Of a stretch of 45,365 bases of DNA, positions 9,690 to 17,812 are shown piece by piece. The notes beneath the pieces are model-generated. The model saw only the letters and a list, made by a program, of their open reading frames with translations, was not told the DNA's origin and did no database searches. Within the stretch, counting starts at the first letter, position 1, and each line of letters starts with the position of its first letter. The translations under genes and the position numbers were made by a program. The stretch lies in the NCBI RefSeq assembly GCF_030378065.1, contig NZ_JAUCGJ010000037.1, positions 1 through 45,365 on the forward strand. Reading direction: 5' to 3'. The stretch comes from Candidatus Venteria ishoeyi. GTDB taxonomy: Bacteria > Pseudomonadota > Gammaproteobacteria > Beggiatoales > Beggiatoaceae.

Positions 9690-9713
9690 AGGCAAAGCCT
9701 GCTTTGCCTTTAA
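9690..9713 (+). terminator. Hairpin with T-run after the cytochrome gene
   Basis: AGGCAAAGC (9690-9698) pairs with GCTTTGCCT (9701-9709), followed by TTTAAA, 13 bp after the stop. It is a likely terminator or attenuator before the c4-like gene. Confidence 0.55.
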
Positions 9714-9720
9714 ACCAATA

Positions 9721-9757
9721 TTGCGTCGGAAATGCGCTTAGCGTATTTCCGGCGTAA
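9721..9757. repeat. Long palindrome upstream of the c4-like gene
   Basis: Two 17-nt arms around TTA pair with only a few wobbles or mismatches (core CGGAAATGCGC 9727-9737 with GCGTATTTCCG 9741-9751). It may be a second terminator or an extragenic palindromic repeat. Confidence 0.5.
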
Positions 9758-9780
9758 TAATTGCCATAATAATCCCCAAA

Positions 9781-9807
9781 AAAGGAAGTATTTAAAAGGA
9801 AGTATTT
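9781..9807 (+). promoter_or_regulatory. Duplicated Shine-Dalgarno segment
   Basis: The stretch AAAGGAAGTATTTA occurs twice in a row just before ATG 9811, giving two AAGGA sites. The second is correctly placed (about 10 nt from the ATG); the first looks like a local tandem duplication. Confidence 0.5.
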
Positions 9808-9810
9808 AAT

Positions 9811-10659
9811 ATGAACTATTTATTATTTCTAAAAATCAATAAAACCAAATCTATCTTAAATTTACTTTGTTTAAGTATGGTTTTTTTTGTCTCAAATGCT
9901 GCACAGGCAGAATCTAATGCTGCACAGGCAGAATCTAATACTGCACAGGCAGAATCTAATACTGCACAGGCAGAATCTGAAGCTGAGTCAGATAAAATAG
10001 ATAACCTCGTTAATGAGGCACTTAATGGCACCCCTGATCTTGAAAAAGGAAAAGCCTTATACCGAAATTGTGCTGCTTGTCACACACCGGAAGGCTGGGG
10101 ATCACCTTCAGGACGCTTTCCACAAATTGCAGGGCAACATCAAACTGTGTTACTAAAACAGTTAGCGGATATTCGCATGGGGAATCGTGATAACCCCACC
10201 ATGATACCGTTTACCAACTCCCTCTTTGCCAGAGGCACCCAGGCATTAACCGATATAAGTGCTTATATCACGCAACTGCCAATGGTACCGCACAATAGTA
10301 TTGGTAGAGGTATGCGGCTTGAAGAAGGCAAACAACTCTATGCTGATAATTGCAAAAAATGTCATGGTGATAACGGCGAAGGCGAGGCTGAAAAATTTTA
10401 TCCACGCATTCACGGACAGCATTTCGACTATGTACTGCGGCAATTACAATGGATAAAAGAGGGTAGACGCCGTAATGCCGATAAGAAAATGACCAAGCAA
10501 ATAAAAAAATTTAGCTATGATCAACTTTTCATTATTGCGGATTACGTTTCTCGTTTAAGACCTGACAAAAGTCTGGTTGCCGAAACACACGATTGGCGAA
10601 ACCCTGATTTCAGACCGGGTTTTATGACTGCACCAAGAGCAGTAGATCGCTATAGATAA
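9811..10659 (+). CDS. Exported dihaem cytochrome c (c4-like)
   Basis: The 282-residue product has a signal peptide (hydrophobic core about residues 15-28). Two class I cytochrome domains carry CAACH at about residue 87 and CKKCH at about residue 181. Each has downstream PxIAGQH / PRIHGQH-type segments and a distal Met region, as in cytochrome c4. It would act as a soluble or membrane-attached periplasmic electron carrier, probably as partner of the nine-haem cytochrome 133 bp upstream. Oddly, the signal cleavage region is repeated: four 7-residue units (A/T-AQAESN) at residues 30-57, each containing an AQA-type cleavage site. A stretch rich in Glu, Ser and Asp then leads into the first domain. 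The ankyrin gene follows after 50 bp. Confidence 0.88.
   Translation: MNYLLFLKINKTKSILNLLCLSMVFFVSNAAQAESNAAQAESNTAQAESNTAQAESEAESDKIDNLVNEALNGTPDLEKGKALYRNCAACHTPEGWGSPSGRFPQIAGQHQTVLLKQLADIRMGNRDNPTMIPFTNSLFARGTQALTDISAYITQLPMVPHNSIGRGMRLEEGKQLYADNCKKCHGDNGEGEAEKFYPRIHGQHFDYVLRQLQWIKEGRRRNADKKMTKQIKKFSYDQLFIIADYVSRLRPDKSLVAETHDWRNPDFRPGFMTAPRAVDRYR
9898..9981 (+). repeat. 21-bp minisatellite, four units, in the signal cleavage region
   Basis: Four in-frame 21-bp units (consensus GCTGCACAGGCAGAATCTAAT) encode AAQAESN, AAQAESN, TAQAESN and TAQAESE. The nucleotide sequence is nearly identical, so the expansion is recent. Copy number changes would keep the frame. Confidence 0.9.
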
Positions 10660-10709
10660 TACAAATATAACTATTAATCATAGTTAAATGAGCATACAAA
10701 GGAATCAAC

Positions 10710-11669
10710 ATGTCAAACCTTACGCGGCTGCTAACAATACTTTTCTTCTACCTGACGCTATGTCCTGCTGTGTGGGCAGATAGTGTGCTGGATCAACGAA
10801 TTCGTGATGTCGCATCAGGCGGAACAGTAGAGCAGTTACAAACCCTGATTGAGAAAGGTGCAAATATTGATGCACCTGGAAAATATGGAAAAAGGCCACT
10901 GATGTTTGCCGCAGAATCCGGCAATACAGATATTATCGTGGCGCTATTAACTTATGGCGCAGAAATTAACGCCAGAACCAAAACGGGAGAAACTGCGTTA
11001 CTTCTCGCCGTGGAACATGGTCATGCGGAAGTCACCGCTTTACTCATTGAGTTTGGCGCTAATGTTCATGATCGCACCAGAAGCGGTGTTGATCCGCTGA
11101 TGACTGCGGCAAAAGCAGGGAATGATATTATCGCCGCGCAGTTGCTGGAATCTGGCGCTGATGTCCGCTCATCCGACAGGAAAGGTAATTCAGCACTCAT
11201 TTATGCCATCAATCTGGGGCATATCAATGTCATTAAAAACCTTTTCAGGTATAGCAACAAAGTTGCACCATGCGTCCCCAATAATGCCGGTATCACCCCG
11301 CTGATGGCAGCCGTGAACAAGGGCAACAAGGAAATTATAGACATCATCTTGCCAAGAGTGAAAAATATCAATTTCCAGGATAATTTCGGTGCCGCCGCGC
11401 TACATTACGCTGCGGAAAAAGGCAATCTTGCTGTCGTTAAGTATTTGCTTGAACACGCGGCTAATATTAATATGACCGATGAAGATAGTGCTTCACCGCT
11501 TATTTATGCAGCAAGAGCCGGTAATGTCGAAGTGGTATCCTACCTGTTAGCAAACAATGCGGATAAATCGATTAAAACTGCAATGGGCAAAACAGCGCTG
11601 CAACTTGCACAAGACAACAAAAAAACAGCCGTTGCCAAACTGCTAGGCCAAGAGGCCGCTCAAAAATAG
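10710..11669 (+). CDS. Exported ankyrin-repeat protein
   Basis: This is a 319-residue protein with a signal peptide (cleavage probably after AVWA, near residue 23). It is followed by about eight 33-residue ankyrin repeats of the TPLMxAAxxGNxxIVxxLLxxGAxI type from residue 28 to the end. No enzymatic domain is present, so it should serve as a periplasmic protein-binding scaffold. It lies 50 bp after the c4-like cytochrome in the same direction with AAAGGAA before the ATG, so co-transcription is likely. Periplasmic ankyrin proteins are known beside redox enzymes (for example AnkB with catalase in Pseudomonas), so a role in cytochrome or oxidative-stress biology is a reasonable inference. Confidence 0.85.
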   Translation: MSNLTRLLTILFFYLTLCPAVWADSVLDQRIRDVASGGTVEQLQTLIEKGANIDAPGKYGKRPLMFAAESGNTDIIVALLTYGAEINARTKTGETALLLAVEHGHAEVTALLIEFGANVHDRTRSGVDPLMTAAKAGNDIIAAQLLESGADVRSSDRKGNSALIYAINLGHINVIKNLFRYSNKVAPCVPNNAGITPLMAAVNKGNKEIIDIILPRVKNINFQDNFGAAALHYAAEKGNLAVVKYLLEHAANINMTDEDSASPLIYAARAGNVEVVSYLLANNADKSIKTAMGKTALQLAQDNKKTAVAKLLGQEAAQK

Positions 11670-11677
11670 CCACTGTT

Positions 11678-11901
11678 ATAGCAGTTTTCCATCTATGGGG
11701 GCGTTATCTCTTGCGAGTTACCTAAGGAGCGAGAATTTTATAACTTCAGCAACTTGGCTGGTCTTTTTCTCCATTTTCTGCGTTGTGAAAACAGTTACAT
11801 AGCTTGCTATGCGCCTGTTTTCACGCCTTGAAAATAAATAAAAATCCTGCGCCCAGTTTCTGCACTTATTTCATCCTCACTCCTAAGGGGAAAACTGCTA
11901 T
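11678..11901. mobile_element. Composite nest of inverted-repeat elements
   Basis: A perfect 13-bp inverted repeat (ATAGCAGTTTTCC at 11678-11690, complement at 11889-11901) encloses two other elements. One is a right-end remnant of a second element type (about 11691-11725, ending GCGAGTTACCTAA). The other is a complete copy of the short inverted-repeat element (11726-11883). Nested insertion into an older palindromic element is the simplest reading. Confidence 0.6.
11726..11883 (-). mobile_element. Short inverted-repeat element, copy 5 (reverse orientation)
   Basis: The ends are GGAGCGAGAATTTTATAA and the complement of GGAGTGAGGATGAAATAA. It is flanked by TAA on both sides (11723-11725 and 11884-11886), supporting a 3-bp target duplication. 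Confidence 0.8.
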
Positions 11902-11916
11902 ATTCAGGTTCGATTC

Positions 11917-12678
11917 ATGTGTGAGTTATTTGCAATGTCTGGTCGCTATCCAGCGACGGTTTCTGACTCTCTGGCAGAGTTTGCCAAACATGGCGGCCTC
12001 ACAGATATTCATAAAGACGGTTGGGGTATCGCTTTTTATGATGACTATGATGTGCAGTTAATCCGTGATACCACAGCAGCCGGACAGAGTATTTATACCC
12101 CTTTCATTCAACACAACCAATTACGCAGCCACCTGGTACTGGCCCATATCCGCCGTGCCAGCATCGGCCAACTGGCACTGCGCAATACCCAACCTTTTAG
12201 CCGTGAACTTGGTGGCAGACGGCATGTATTTATCCATAATGGTGACTTGCCCGACATCAACAAGCAGGCAGGCAATGCCGCAAACTGTTTTCACGCGATA
12301 GGCAATACGGATTCAGAACAAGCGTTTTGCCAGTTGTTAGGGGAATTACAAAACTGCTGGCAAAATCAAAAGCCACCTCTGCTGGCAACACGACTAGACA
12401 TCGTACAGCACTTTGCTGCGCGTCTGCGTGACATGGGTTCAGCAAATTTTATTTACACCGATGGTGAGTATTTATTCGCCCACGGTCACCAACGTTCCTT
12501 AGTCCTGGACGGCCCACTCAATGCACCCGGTTTATATTGCCTGCAACGTCAATGCCTTAGTGAACAGGACACAAAACAGCAAGTGATTCTGTTTGCCAGC
12601 GTGCCCTTAAATAATGAACCCTGGCACGCATTGGCTCTGGGAGAAATCCTGGTCGCAAAACAAGGTGAATTAATCTGA
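11917..12678 (+). CDS. Class II glutamine amidotransferase (YafJ-like)
   Basis: The 253-residue product begins MCELFAMSG, so Cys2 becomes the N-terminal nucleophile after Met removal, fixing the start. HKDGWGIAFYDD, AHIRRASIG, NTQPF and the HNGDL oxyanion/ammonia-side motif define the GATase_4/YafJ family. Such stand-alone domains hydrolyse glutamine or gamma-glutamyl substrates; the physiological acceptor is usually unknown. No synthase domain is fused or adjacent. The gene begins 15 bp after a nest of mobile palindromes, so its original promoter may be disturbed or supplied by them. A weak AGG is the only possible ribosome binding site. Confidence 0.88.
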   Translation: MCELFAMSGRYPATVSDSLAEFAKHGGLTDIHKDGWGIAFYDDYDVQLIRDTTAAGQSIYTPFIQHNQLRSHLVLAHIRRASIGQLALRNTQPFSRELGGRRHVFIHNGDLPDINKQAGNAANCFHAIGNTDSEQAFCQLLGELQNCWQNQKPPLLATRLDIVQHFAARLRDMGSANFIYTDGEYLFAHGHQRSLVLDGPLNAPGLYCLQRQCLSEQDTKQQVILFASVPLNNEPWHALALGEILVAKQGELI

Positions 12679-12751
12679 CCAAATCCAGCCTTTCCTCGCT
12701 ACTGTCTTTGTTCTATGCTGTTCGGTACTTTTTACAACAAGGAATATCAAC

Positions 12752-13435
12752 ATGAAAAAAATTATCTCAGTTTTAGCGATTTTATCTCTCTTAGGGGGTT
12801 GCGCGATGACCGCAGAACAACGGGGTAGTGCTATTGGTGGCGGTAGTGGCGCAGTGATTGGCGGTGTCTTGGGCAGTGCCATTGGTGGCGCAACCGGTAG
12901 TGATAATCGTACCCGTGACGCAGCGGTTGGCGTGGTGGTGGGCAGTGTGTTAGGTGCCATTATCGGGAAGCGTCTGACCCAACAACAGGAAGAATTAAAA
13001 CAGGTGCCTGGTGTGGATAATGTCAATTATGACGAGCAACAGCAAACGATTGAGGCCACGTTAAGAATTTTATTTGATTATGACAAGGCACAAGTAAAAG
13101 CAATTGAAGCTGTGAAATTAGATGAATTGGCTAATGTGTTCACTAAATATCCTGAAAATATTATTACTTTGGAAGGACATACTGACAGTGATGGCAGTGA
13201 TGCTTATAATCAAAAGCTGTCAGAACAACGCGCTGCTGCAATTGAGCGGTATTTACGACACAAAAATCTTAATATTGCTCGTCTGACTTCAGTGGGTTAT
13301 GGTGAAAGCCGCCCAATTGCTTCTAACGCAACGGCATCAGGCAAGGCACAAAATCGTCGCGTTGAAATTAAAATTTCAGTTGATCCCAAACGAGTGCCAC
13401 AAACAGGCGTACCACAAGGCACACCATATAATTAA
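12752..13435 (+). CDS. Outer-membrane lipoprotein with glycine zipper and OmpA C-terminal domain
   Basis: The 227-residue protein has a lipoprotein signal (lipobox LLGGC, Cys17). Next comes a Gly-rich zipper segment (about residues 25-75, repeated GxxxG and GAVIGG). The OmpA-like peptidoglycan-binding domain spans about residues 100-210, with LEGHTDSDGSDAYNQKLSEQRA and the closing NRRVEI. This is the YiaD/Pal-like layout that ties the outer membrane to peptidoglycan. AAGGAA precedes the ATG by about 8 nt. It is monocistronic, followed by paired hairpins. Confidence 0.9.
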   Translation: MKKIISVLAILSLLGGCAMTAEQRGSAIGGGSGAVIGGVLGSAIGGATGSDNRTRDAAVGVVVGSVLGAIIGKRLTQQQEELKQVPGVDNVNYDEQQQTIEATLRILFDYDKAQVKAIEAVKLDELANVFTKYPENIITLEGHTDSDGSDAYNQKLSEQRAAAIERYLRHKNLNIARLTSVGYGESRPIASNATASGKAQNRRVEIKISVDPKRVPQTGVPQGTPYN

Positions 13436-13447
13436 CCGTATTTGCAG

Positions 13448-13497
13448 AAAGCATCTTTTGGCCCCTATAAGACTGAAAGATGCTTTGATCAAGCATC
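13448..13497. repeat. Two alternative hairpins after the lipoprotein gene
   Basis: AAAGCATCTTT (13448-13458) pairs with AAAGATGCTTT (13476-13486). The same middle arm can instead pair with AAGCATC at 13491-13497. There is no clear T-run. It is probably a transcript end or processing site. Confidence 0.4.
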
Positions 13498-13629
13498 TAC
13501 ACATAAAATTCATTAAATTCATTTAAAAATCAAGCGCTTTATCGGCATTTTTAATACCGCATATTAGCGTAAGATATCCGCTTTATTCAGCAGCCTGAGT
13601 GTTGCGTAAAATTCATATCGAATTCAGCT

Positions 13630-13635
13630 TATAAT
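13630..13635 (+). promoter_or_regulatory. Possible -10 box of uvrC, leaderless start
   Basis: A perfect TATAAT ends 7 nt before the uvrC ATG. No Shine-Dalgarno lies between them, so the transcript could begin at or next to the start codon. No good -35 box is visible at 16-18 nt spacing, which weakens the call. Confidence 0.35.
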
Positions 13636-13642
13636 AGATTTC

Positions 13643-15469
13643 ATGGAGACAAGCAGCCCCCTTTCTTTTGATGCCAAACCCTTTCTGAGTACCGTCAGTC
13701 AAAAACCCGGCGTGTATCAGATGTGGGATGCCACCAACAAGATTCTTTATGTCGGTAAAGCCAAAAACCTGAAAAACCGCCTCTCCAGTTATTTTCGCAG
13801 TCCCGCCGGACAAACGCCAAAAACCCGCGCCTTGGTAGCACGCATTGCCCGCATTGATGTCACCATCACCCACACCGAAACCGAAGCGCTGCTGCTGGAA
13901 AACAACCTGATTAAGCGTCATCAGCCGCCGTATAATATTTTGCTGCGGGATGATAAAAGCTACCCATTTATTTATCTGTCTGCGGGTGATTTTCCCCGGC
14001 TGAGTTTTCATCGCGGCACAAAACGTGATAAAGGGCGTTATTTTGGGCCGTATCCCAGCATTCGCAGCGTACATGAAAGCCTGAAACTGCTGCAAAAACT
14101 GTTTCCCGTGCGCCAATGTCGTGACAGTTTTTTTCGCAACCGCTCCCGTCCCTGTCTGCAATACCAGATAAAACGCTGTACCGCGCCTTGCGTGGGTGAA
14201 ATTGATAAAACCCAATACCAGATTGACGTGCAACATGCGGTGTTGTTTCTGGAAGGCAAAAGCCAGCATGTGATTGAACAACTGGTGGATAATATGCAGC
14301 AGGCTGCCAGGCAACAGGCTTATGAACGGGCTGCGGTATACCGGGATCAGATTGCGCGGCTGCGACAATTGCAGGAACATCAATATATGGAAACCGAAGC
14401 CAGCGTGAATATCGACGTGCTGGCGTGCGTGGCGCGTGATGGCGTGGGTTGTGTACAATTGCTGAGCATACGCGACGGGCGCAACCTCGGCAGCCGTTCC
14501 TGGTTTCCCAAGCACACCCGTGATGTTGCCAGCCCGGATATTTTAGCACCATTTTTAACCCAGTATTATCTGAGTGCAGGCCGGGATTTACCGGAAGAAA
14601 TCATTATTGATCCAATAATTCCCAGTTTAGCCATATTACAACAGGCGATATTCTCACAGCATGAGAAAAAAATTAAAATTCATCATAAGGTGCGCGGGGC
14701 GCGCGCCAAGTGGCAGGCAATGGCGCTGCAAAATGCCTGGGCCAGTCTGGATCAGCACAAACCCACCCAACACCGCGAACGCTTGAGCGCGCTGGCAGTG
14801 CTGCTGCAAATGGAAGAGCTGCCCAGCCGCCTGGAATGTTTTGACATCAGCCACACGCAGGGCGAAGCCACGGTTGCTTCCTGCGTGGTATTTGGCATGG
14901 ATGGCCCCATCTATAACGATTATCGGCGCTTTAATATTAAAGATGTCACTGCTGGCGATGATTACGCAGCAATGAAACAAGTATTGACCCGGCGTTATTC
15001 GCGGCTGAAGAAAACGGAAGCCCAATTGCCGGATATTGTGGTGGTTGATGGTGGCAAAGGCCAGTTAAAACAGGCGATAGCGGTGATGGAAGAATTACAG
15101 CTTCCAGAAATCCGTCTGCTGGGCGTGGCTAAGGGGCGCACCCGCAAACCCGGCCTGGAGCAGTTGCTGTTACCGGATGAACGCGACAGCCTGATTTTAA
15201 GCAAGGACAATCCCGCTTTGCATTTAATCCAGCATATCCGTGACGAATCCCATCGCTTCGCCATCAGTGGGCATCGCCAGCGCCGCGCCAAACAACGCAA
15301 AATCTCGGTACTGGAACAGATTGAAGGCATTGGCGCAAAACGCAGGCAAAACCTGATTAATTATTTTGGTGGTTTACAAGGTGTGCAACGTGCGGGCGTG
15401 GAGGATTTGGCTCAGATTACCGGTATCAATCAAGCCCTGGCACAGAAAATTTATGATGCCTTCCATTAA
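13643..15469 (+). CDS. uvrC: Excinuclease ABC subunit C
   Basis: UvrC makes the dual incisions in nucleotide excision repair with UvrB. The 608 residues are the normal length. The GIY-YIG nuclease is at residues about 23-100 (GVYQM...ILYVGKAKNLKNRL). A Cys cluster (CLQYQIKRCTAPCVG) follows near residue 173. The UVR domain binding UvrB is at about 205-240, the RNase H-like nuclease has VVDGGKGQL near residue 470, and helix-hairpin-helix motifs lie at the C-terminus. The start has no Shine-Dalgarno and lies 7 nt after a TATAAT. The sugar dehydrogenase gene follows after 34 bp on the same strand. Confidence 0.96.
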   Translation: METSSPLSFDAKPFLSTVSQKPGVYQMWDATNKILYVGKAKNLKNRLSSYFRSPAGQTPKTRALVARIARIDVTITHTETEALLLENNLIKRHQPPYNILLRDDKSYPFIYLSAGDFPRLSFHRGTKRDKGRYFGPYPSIRSVHESLKLLQKLFPVRQCRDSFFRNRSRPCLQYQIKRCTAPCVGEIDKTQYQIDVQHAVLFLEGKSQHVIEQLVDNMQQAARQQAYERAAVYRDQIARLRQLQEHQYMETEASVNIDVLACVARDGVGCVQLLSIRDGRNLGSRSWFPKHTRDVASPDILAPFLTQYYLSAGRDLPEEIIIDPIIPSLAILQQAIFSQHEKKIKIHHKVRGARAKWQAMALQNAWASLDQHKPTQHRERLSALAVLLQMEELPSRLECFDISHTQGEATVASCVVFGMDGPIYNDYRRFNIKDVTAGDDYAAMKQVLTRRYSRLKKTEAQLPDIVVVDGGKGQLKQAIAVMEELQLPEIRLLGVAKGRTRKPGLEQLLLPDERDSLILSKDNPALHLIQHIRDESHRFAISGHRQRRAKQRKISVLEQIEGIGAKRRQNLINYFGGLQGVQRAGVEDLAQITGINQALAQKIYDAFH

Positions 15470-15503
15470 TTCTACTTTATTATATTTTTGGTGTGAGCAA
15501 AGT

Positions 15504-16664
15504 ATGAAATTATCAGGCAGTCTGTATCATCATTCATTGCGGTTTAAGATGTGGCTTAGCTTACTCACGCTTTGCTGCGCAATACCCCTGGTTGCAGCAC
15601 AGCCCTTATTACAGAGCCACAGCGCAGGCATAGTATTTCAGGTGGAAGTGGTCGCGCAAGGTTTAGGGGTTCCCTGGGGCATGGCTTTTGTTAATGCCAA
15701 GGAAATACTGATCACGCAGCGTAATGGCAAATTACAAATATTAAACCCACAAACCGGTGCGCTCAAACCCGTTACAGGCGGCCCCAAGGTATTGCACACT
15801 GGACAGGGCGGTTTGCTGGATGTGGCGGTTGCACCTGATTACAAACCTGGTGGCTGGATTTATTTTACCTACAGCAAACCGCAAAAGGGCGGTGGTGCTA
15901 CCACGCTGGCACGGGCACGGCACACAGGGCAGCAATTGCTGGATTGGCAGGATTTGTTAATTACCCGCTCAGTCACAGACACCAGGCAGCATTTTGGCAG
16001 CCGCATCGCTTTTGATTCGGCAGGGCATGTATTTTTCAGCGTGGGGGATAGAGGCGTGCGCCCCAATGGTCAGGATTTATCCACCCATGCCGGTTCAATT
16101 TTACGGCTTTTGTTAGATGGCAGCGTGCCTGCGGATAACCCTTTTGTAAAACAAGACCATGCCTTGCCTGAAATCTGGAGTTATGGTCATCGCAACCCGC
16201 AGGGGCTTGTTTTTGACAAAAATAAGCAACGCCTCTGGGCCATTGAACATGGCCCACGCGGCGGCGATGAAATCAATTTGATACGTCCCGGACGCAATTA
16301 TGGCTGGGCGGTGATTTCGCACGGCAAGGAATACTGGGGGCCATTTCAGGTGGGCGAAGGCACGCATAAAAAAGGCATGGAACAGGCAGTTAAGGTGTAT
16401 ATTCCTTCCATTGCCCCCGGCAGCTTAATGCTGTATTCCGGCAAGGCTTTTCCTGCCTGGCAAGGTAACTTGTTCGCAGGGGCTTTGAGCCTTAGGCACT
16501 TAAACCGGATTACGCTGGATGAAACCGGTAAGGCGGTGGTAGAAGAACGCCTACTTGAAAGTTTAAAAAAGCGTATCCGCGCAGTGATTGAAAGCCCTGA
16601 GGGATGGTTGTATTTATCCACTGATAATGGTTCTATATTAAGGCTTAAACCAAAAGTGCATTAA
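15504..16664 (+). CDS. Exported PQQ-dependent sugar dehydrogenase (GSDH/sorbosone dehydrogenase family)
   Basis: From ATG 15504 the product has 386 residues with a signal peptide (hydrophobic core near residues 17-30, cleavage about AAQP). The body is a six-bladed beta-propeller of the soluble aldose/sorbosone dehydrogenase type. Motifs are GLGVPWGMAF, GGLLDVAVAPDY, HFGSRIAFD, YGHRNPQGL, EHGPRGGDEIN and NYGWAVISHGKEY. Family members use PQQ to oxidise aldose sugars in the periplasm and pass electrons to the respiratory chain. No PQQ synthesis genes are visible in this window. The longer frame back to 15366 lies inside uvrC and is rejected; ATG 15549 is another possible start, with a shorter n-region. 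Confidence 0.88.
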   Translation: MKLSGSLYHHSLRFKMWLSLLTLCCAIPLVAAQPLLQSHSAGIVFQVEVVAQGLGVPWGMAFVNAKEILITQRNGKLQILNPQTGALKPVTGGPKVLHTGQGGLLDVAVAPDYKPGGWIYFTYSKPQKGGGATTLARARHTGQQLLDWQDLLITRSVTDTRQHFGSRIAFDSAGHVFFSVGDRGVRPNGQDLSTHAGSILRLLLDGSVPADNPFVKQDHALPEIWSYGHRNPQGLVFDKNKQRLWAIEHGPRGGDEINLIRPGRNYGWAVISHGKEYWGPFQVGEGTHKKGMEQAVKVYIPSIAPGSLMLYSGKAFPAWQGNLFAGALSLRHLNRITLDETGKAVVEERLLESLKKRIRAVIESPEGWLYLSTDNGSILRLKPKVH

Positions 16665-16699
16665 AATGATTTTTTTAAAAAATACAGGAGAAATTGATT

Positions 16700-17395
16700 A
16701 TGCCAATTAAATTAATTGACGCACTGACACACGCTGAACTTCAGAGCGTTCTTAAGGCTGTTGTGCAGGAAAAAAATGGTGGATTTGGCTTAAATATGTG
16801 GGCAACAGTCGTTGACAGGGATGGCGTTGTAAAGGCTGTTGCGTTCTCAGGTGAGGATAGAGGCGATCAATGGCCGGGGAGCCGTGTTATTTCAGCACAA
16901 AAAGCAAATACAGCAAATGCTTTCAGCCTTCCAGGTTTATCATTATCAACAGCAAACCTTTTTTCAGCAGTACAGCCCGGTGGCAGTTTGTATGGCTTAC
17001 AGCACAGTAACCCGGTTGATACCAGTGTTGCTTATGGTGGCTCATGCAATGACATCGGTACTGAAAATGACCCGATGGCTGGCAAGAAAATCGGGGGGGT
17101 TAATGTTTTTGGTGGTGGCTTAGCCTTATATAATGAAGATGGCAAAATTCTTGGGGCAATTGGGCTGAGTGGTGATAGCTCTTGTGCAGATCATAATATT
17201 GCATGGAAAGTGCGTCATGCGCTGAATATGGATTACATACCAGCAGGAGTCAGTCCCAATAAGGATGACAATATCGTCAATGATATTGTTGATGGCACAA
17301 GTCCAAGTGGTTGGGGGCATCCTGTATGTTCACCTGAGGCAACGGCTATTGCAAAAGACTTTAGCAAAACCCATCCCGTTCGCTCGAATGGCTAA
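16700..17395 (+). CDS. GlcG/HbpS-like protein
   Basis: This is a 231-residue cytoplasmic-looking protein of the GlcG/HbpS (DUF336) family: LTHAELQSVLKAVVQE, then WATVVDRDGVVKAVAFSG, and a later GGGLALYNEDGKILGAIGLSGDSSCADHNIAW segment. Family members bind haem or cobalamin or act in small-molecule sensing; the role here is unknown. ATG 16700 is preferred because AGGAG (16686-16690) lies 9 nt upstream; an in-frame TTG at 16694 is too close. It follows the sugar dehydrogenase after 35 bp, so the two may form a unit, and it ends before a clear hairpin. Confidence 0.8.
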   Translation: MPIKLIDALTHAELQSVLKAVVQEKNGGFGLNMWATVVDRDGVVKAVAFSGEDRGDQWPGSRVISAQKANTANAFSLPGLSLSTANLFSAVQPGGSLYGLQHSNPVDTSVAYGGSCNDIGTENDPMAGKKIGGVNVFGGGLALYNEDGKILGAIGLSGDSSCADHNIAWKVRHALNMDYIPAGVSPNKDDNIVNDIVDGTSPSGWGHPVCSPEATAIAKDFSKTHPVRSNG

Positions 17396-17408
17396 ATGAT
17401 AAGTCCTG

Positions 17409-17430
17409 CTCCCAATTACCCGATTGGGAG
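17409..17430 (+). terminator. Hairpin after the GlcG-like gene
   Basis: CTCCCAAT (17409-17416) pairs with ATTGGGAG (17423-17430) around a 6-nt loop, 14 bp past the stop. There is no long T-run, so termination is only probable. Confidence 0.45.
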
Positions 17431-17572
17431 TGAAGGAGGAAGCATTTCTTCCTGTTTTTGCAACAGCCTGATGCAAAAGATGTATGAGTGTTGATAAGAA
17501 ACAAGTTCGTGCCACTGAAGGATTATATGATAATGCCTTATACGGTTTATTACTGAGTAAAAGGAAAATATT

Positions 17573-17812
17573 ATGCACAGGTTAAGTTTAATGATTGATG
17601 AGTCATTATATAAAAAAGCACAGGATTTCAGTGCTATAGAAAAAAAATCAATCGCTCAAATAGTCAGAGAGAGCCTGACGGATTATCTTGATAAGAATGA
17701 TAAACAGGTCAATTTGTTGCTGGAAGCCGAAGATGAACAAGAAGTATTGGAGATTTTGGCAGAAAATAACTTTTCATCAGAGGATGAGTTTAAAAAGAAG
17801 TTTGGTTTATGA
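17573..17812 (+). CDS. Ribbon-helix-helix antitoxin
   Basis: The 79-residue protein opens with a ribbon-helix-helix DNA-binding pattern (RLSLMIDESLYKKAQDFSAIEKKSIAQIVRESL). An acidic C-terminal tail follows (EAEDEQEVLEILAENNFSSEDEF), which would cover the toxin. It overlaps the next gene by 4 nt (ATGA), the classical antitoxin-toxin coupling. By analogy it should bind its own promoter with the toxin; no operator was identified with confidence in the 177-bp upstream gap. Confidence 0.85.
   Translation: MHRLSLMIDESLYKKAQDFSAIEKKSIAQIVRESLTDYLDKNDKQVNLLLEAEDEQEVLEILAENNFSSEDEFKKKFGL

Noticed and set aside
13613-14515. 300-aa frame antisense to uvrC
   Set aside because: It is a shadow of a strongly coding gene in the opposite strand, with no start signals and low-complexity composition.
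17396-17572. Operator of the toxin-antitoxin pair
   Set aside because: The only clear palindrome (17409-17430) lies next to the previous gene's stop and is better read as its terminator.
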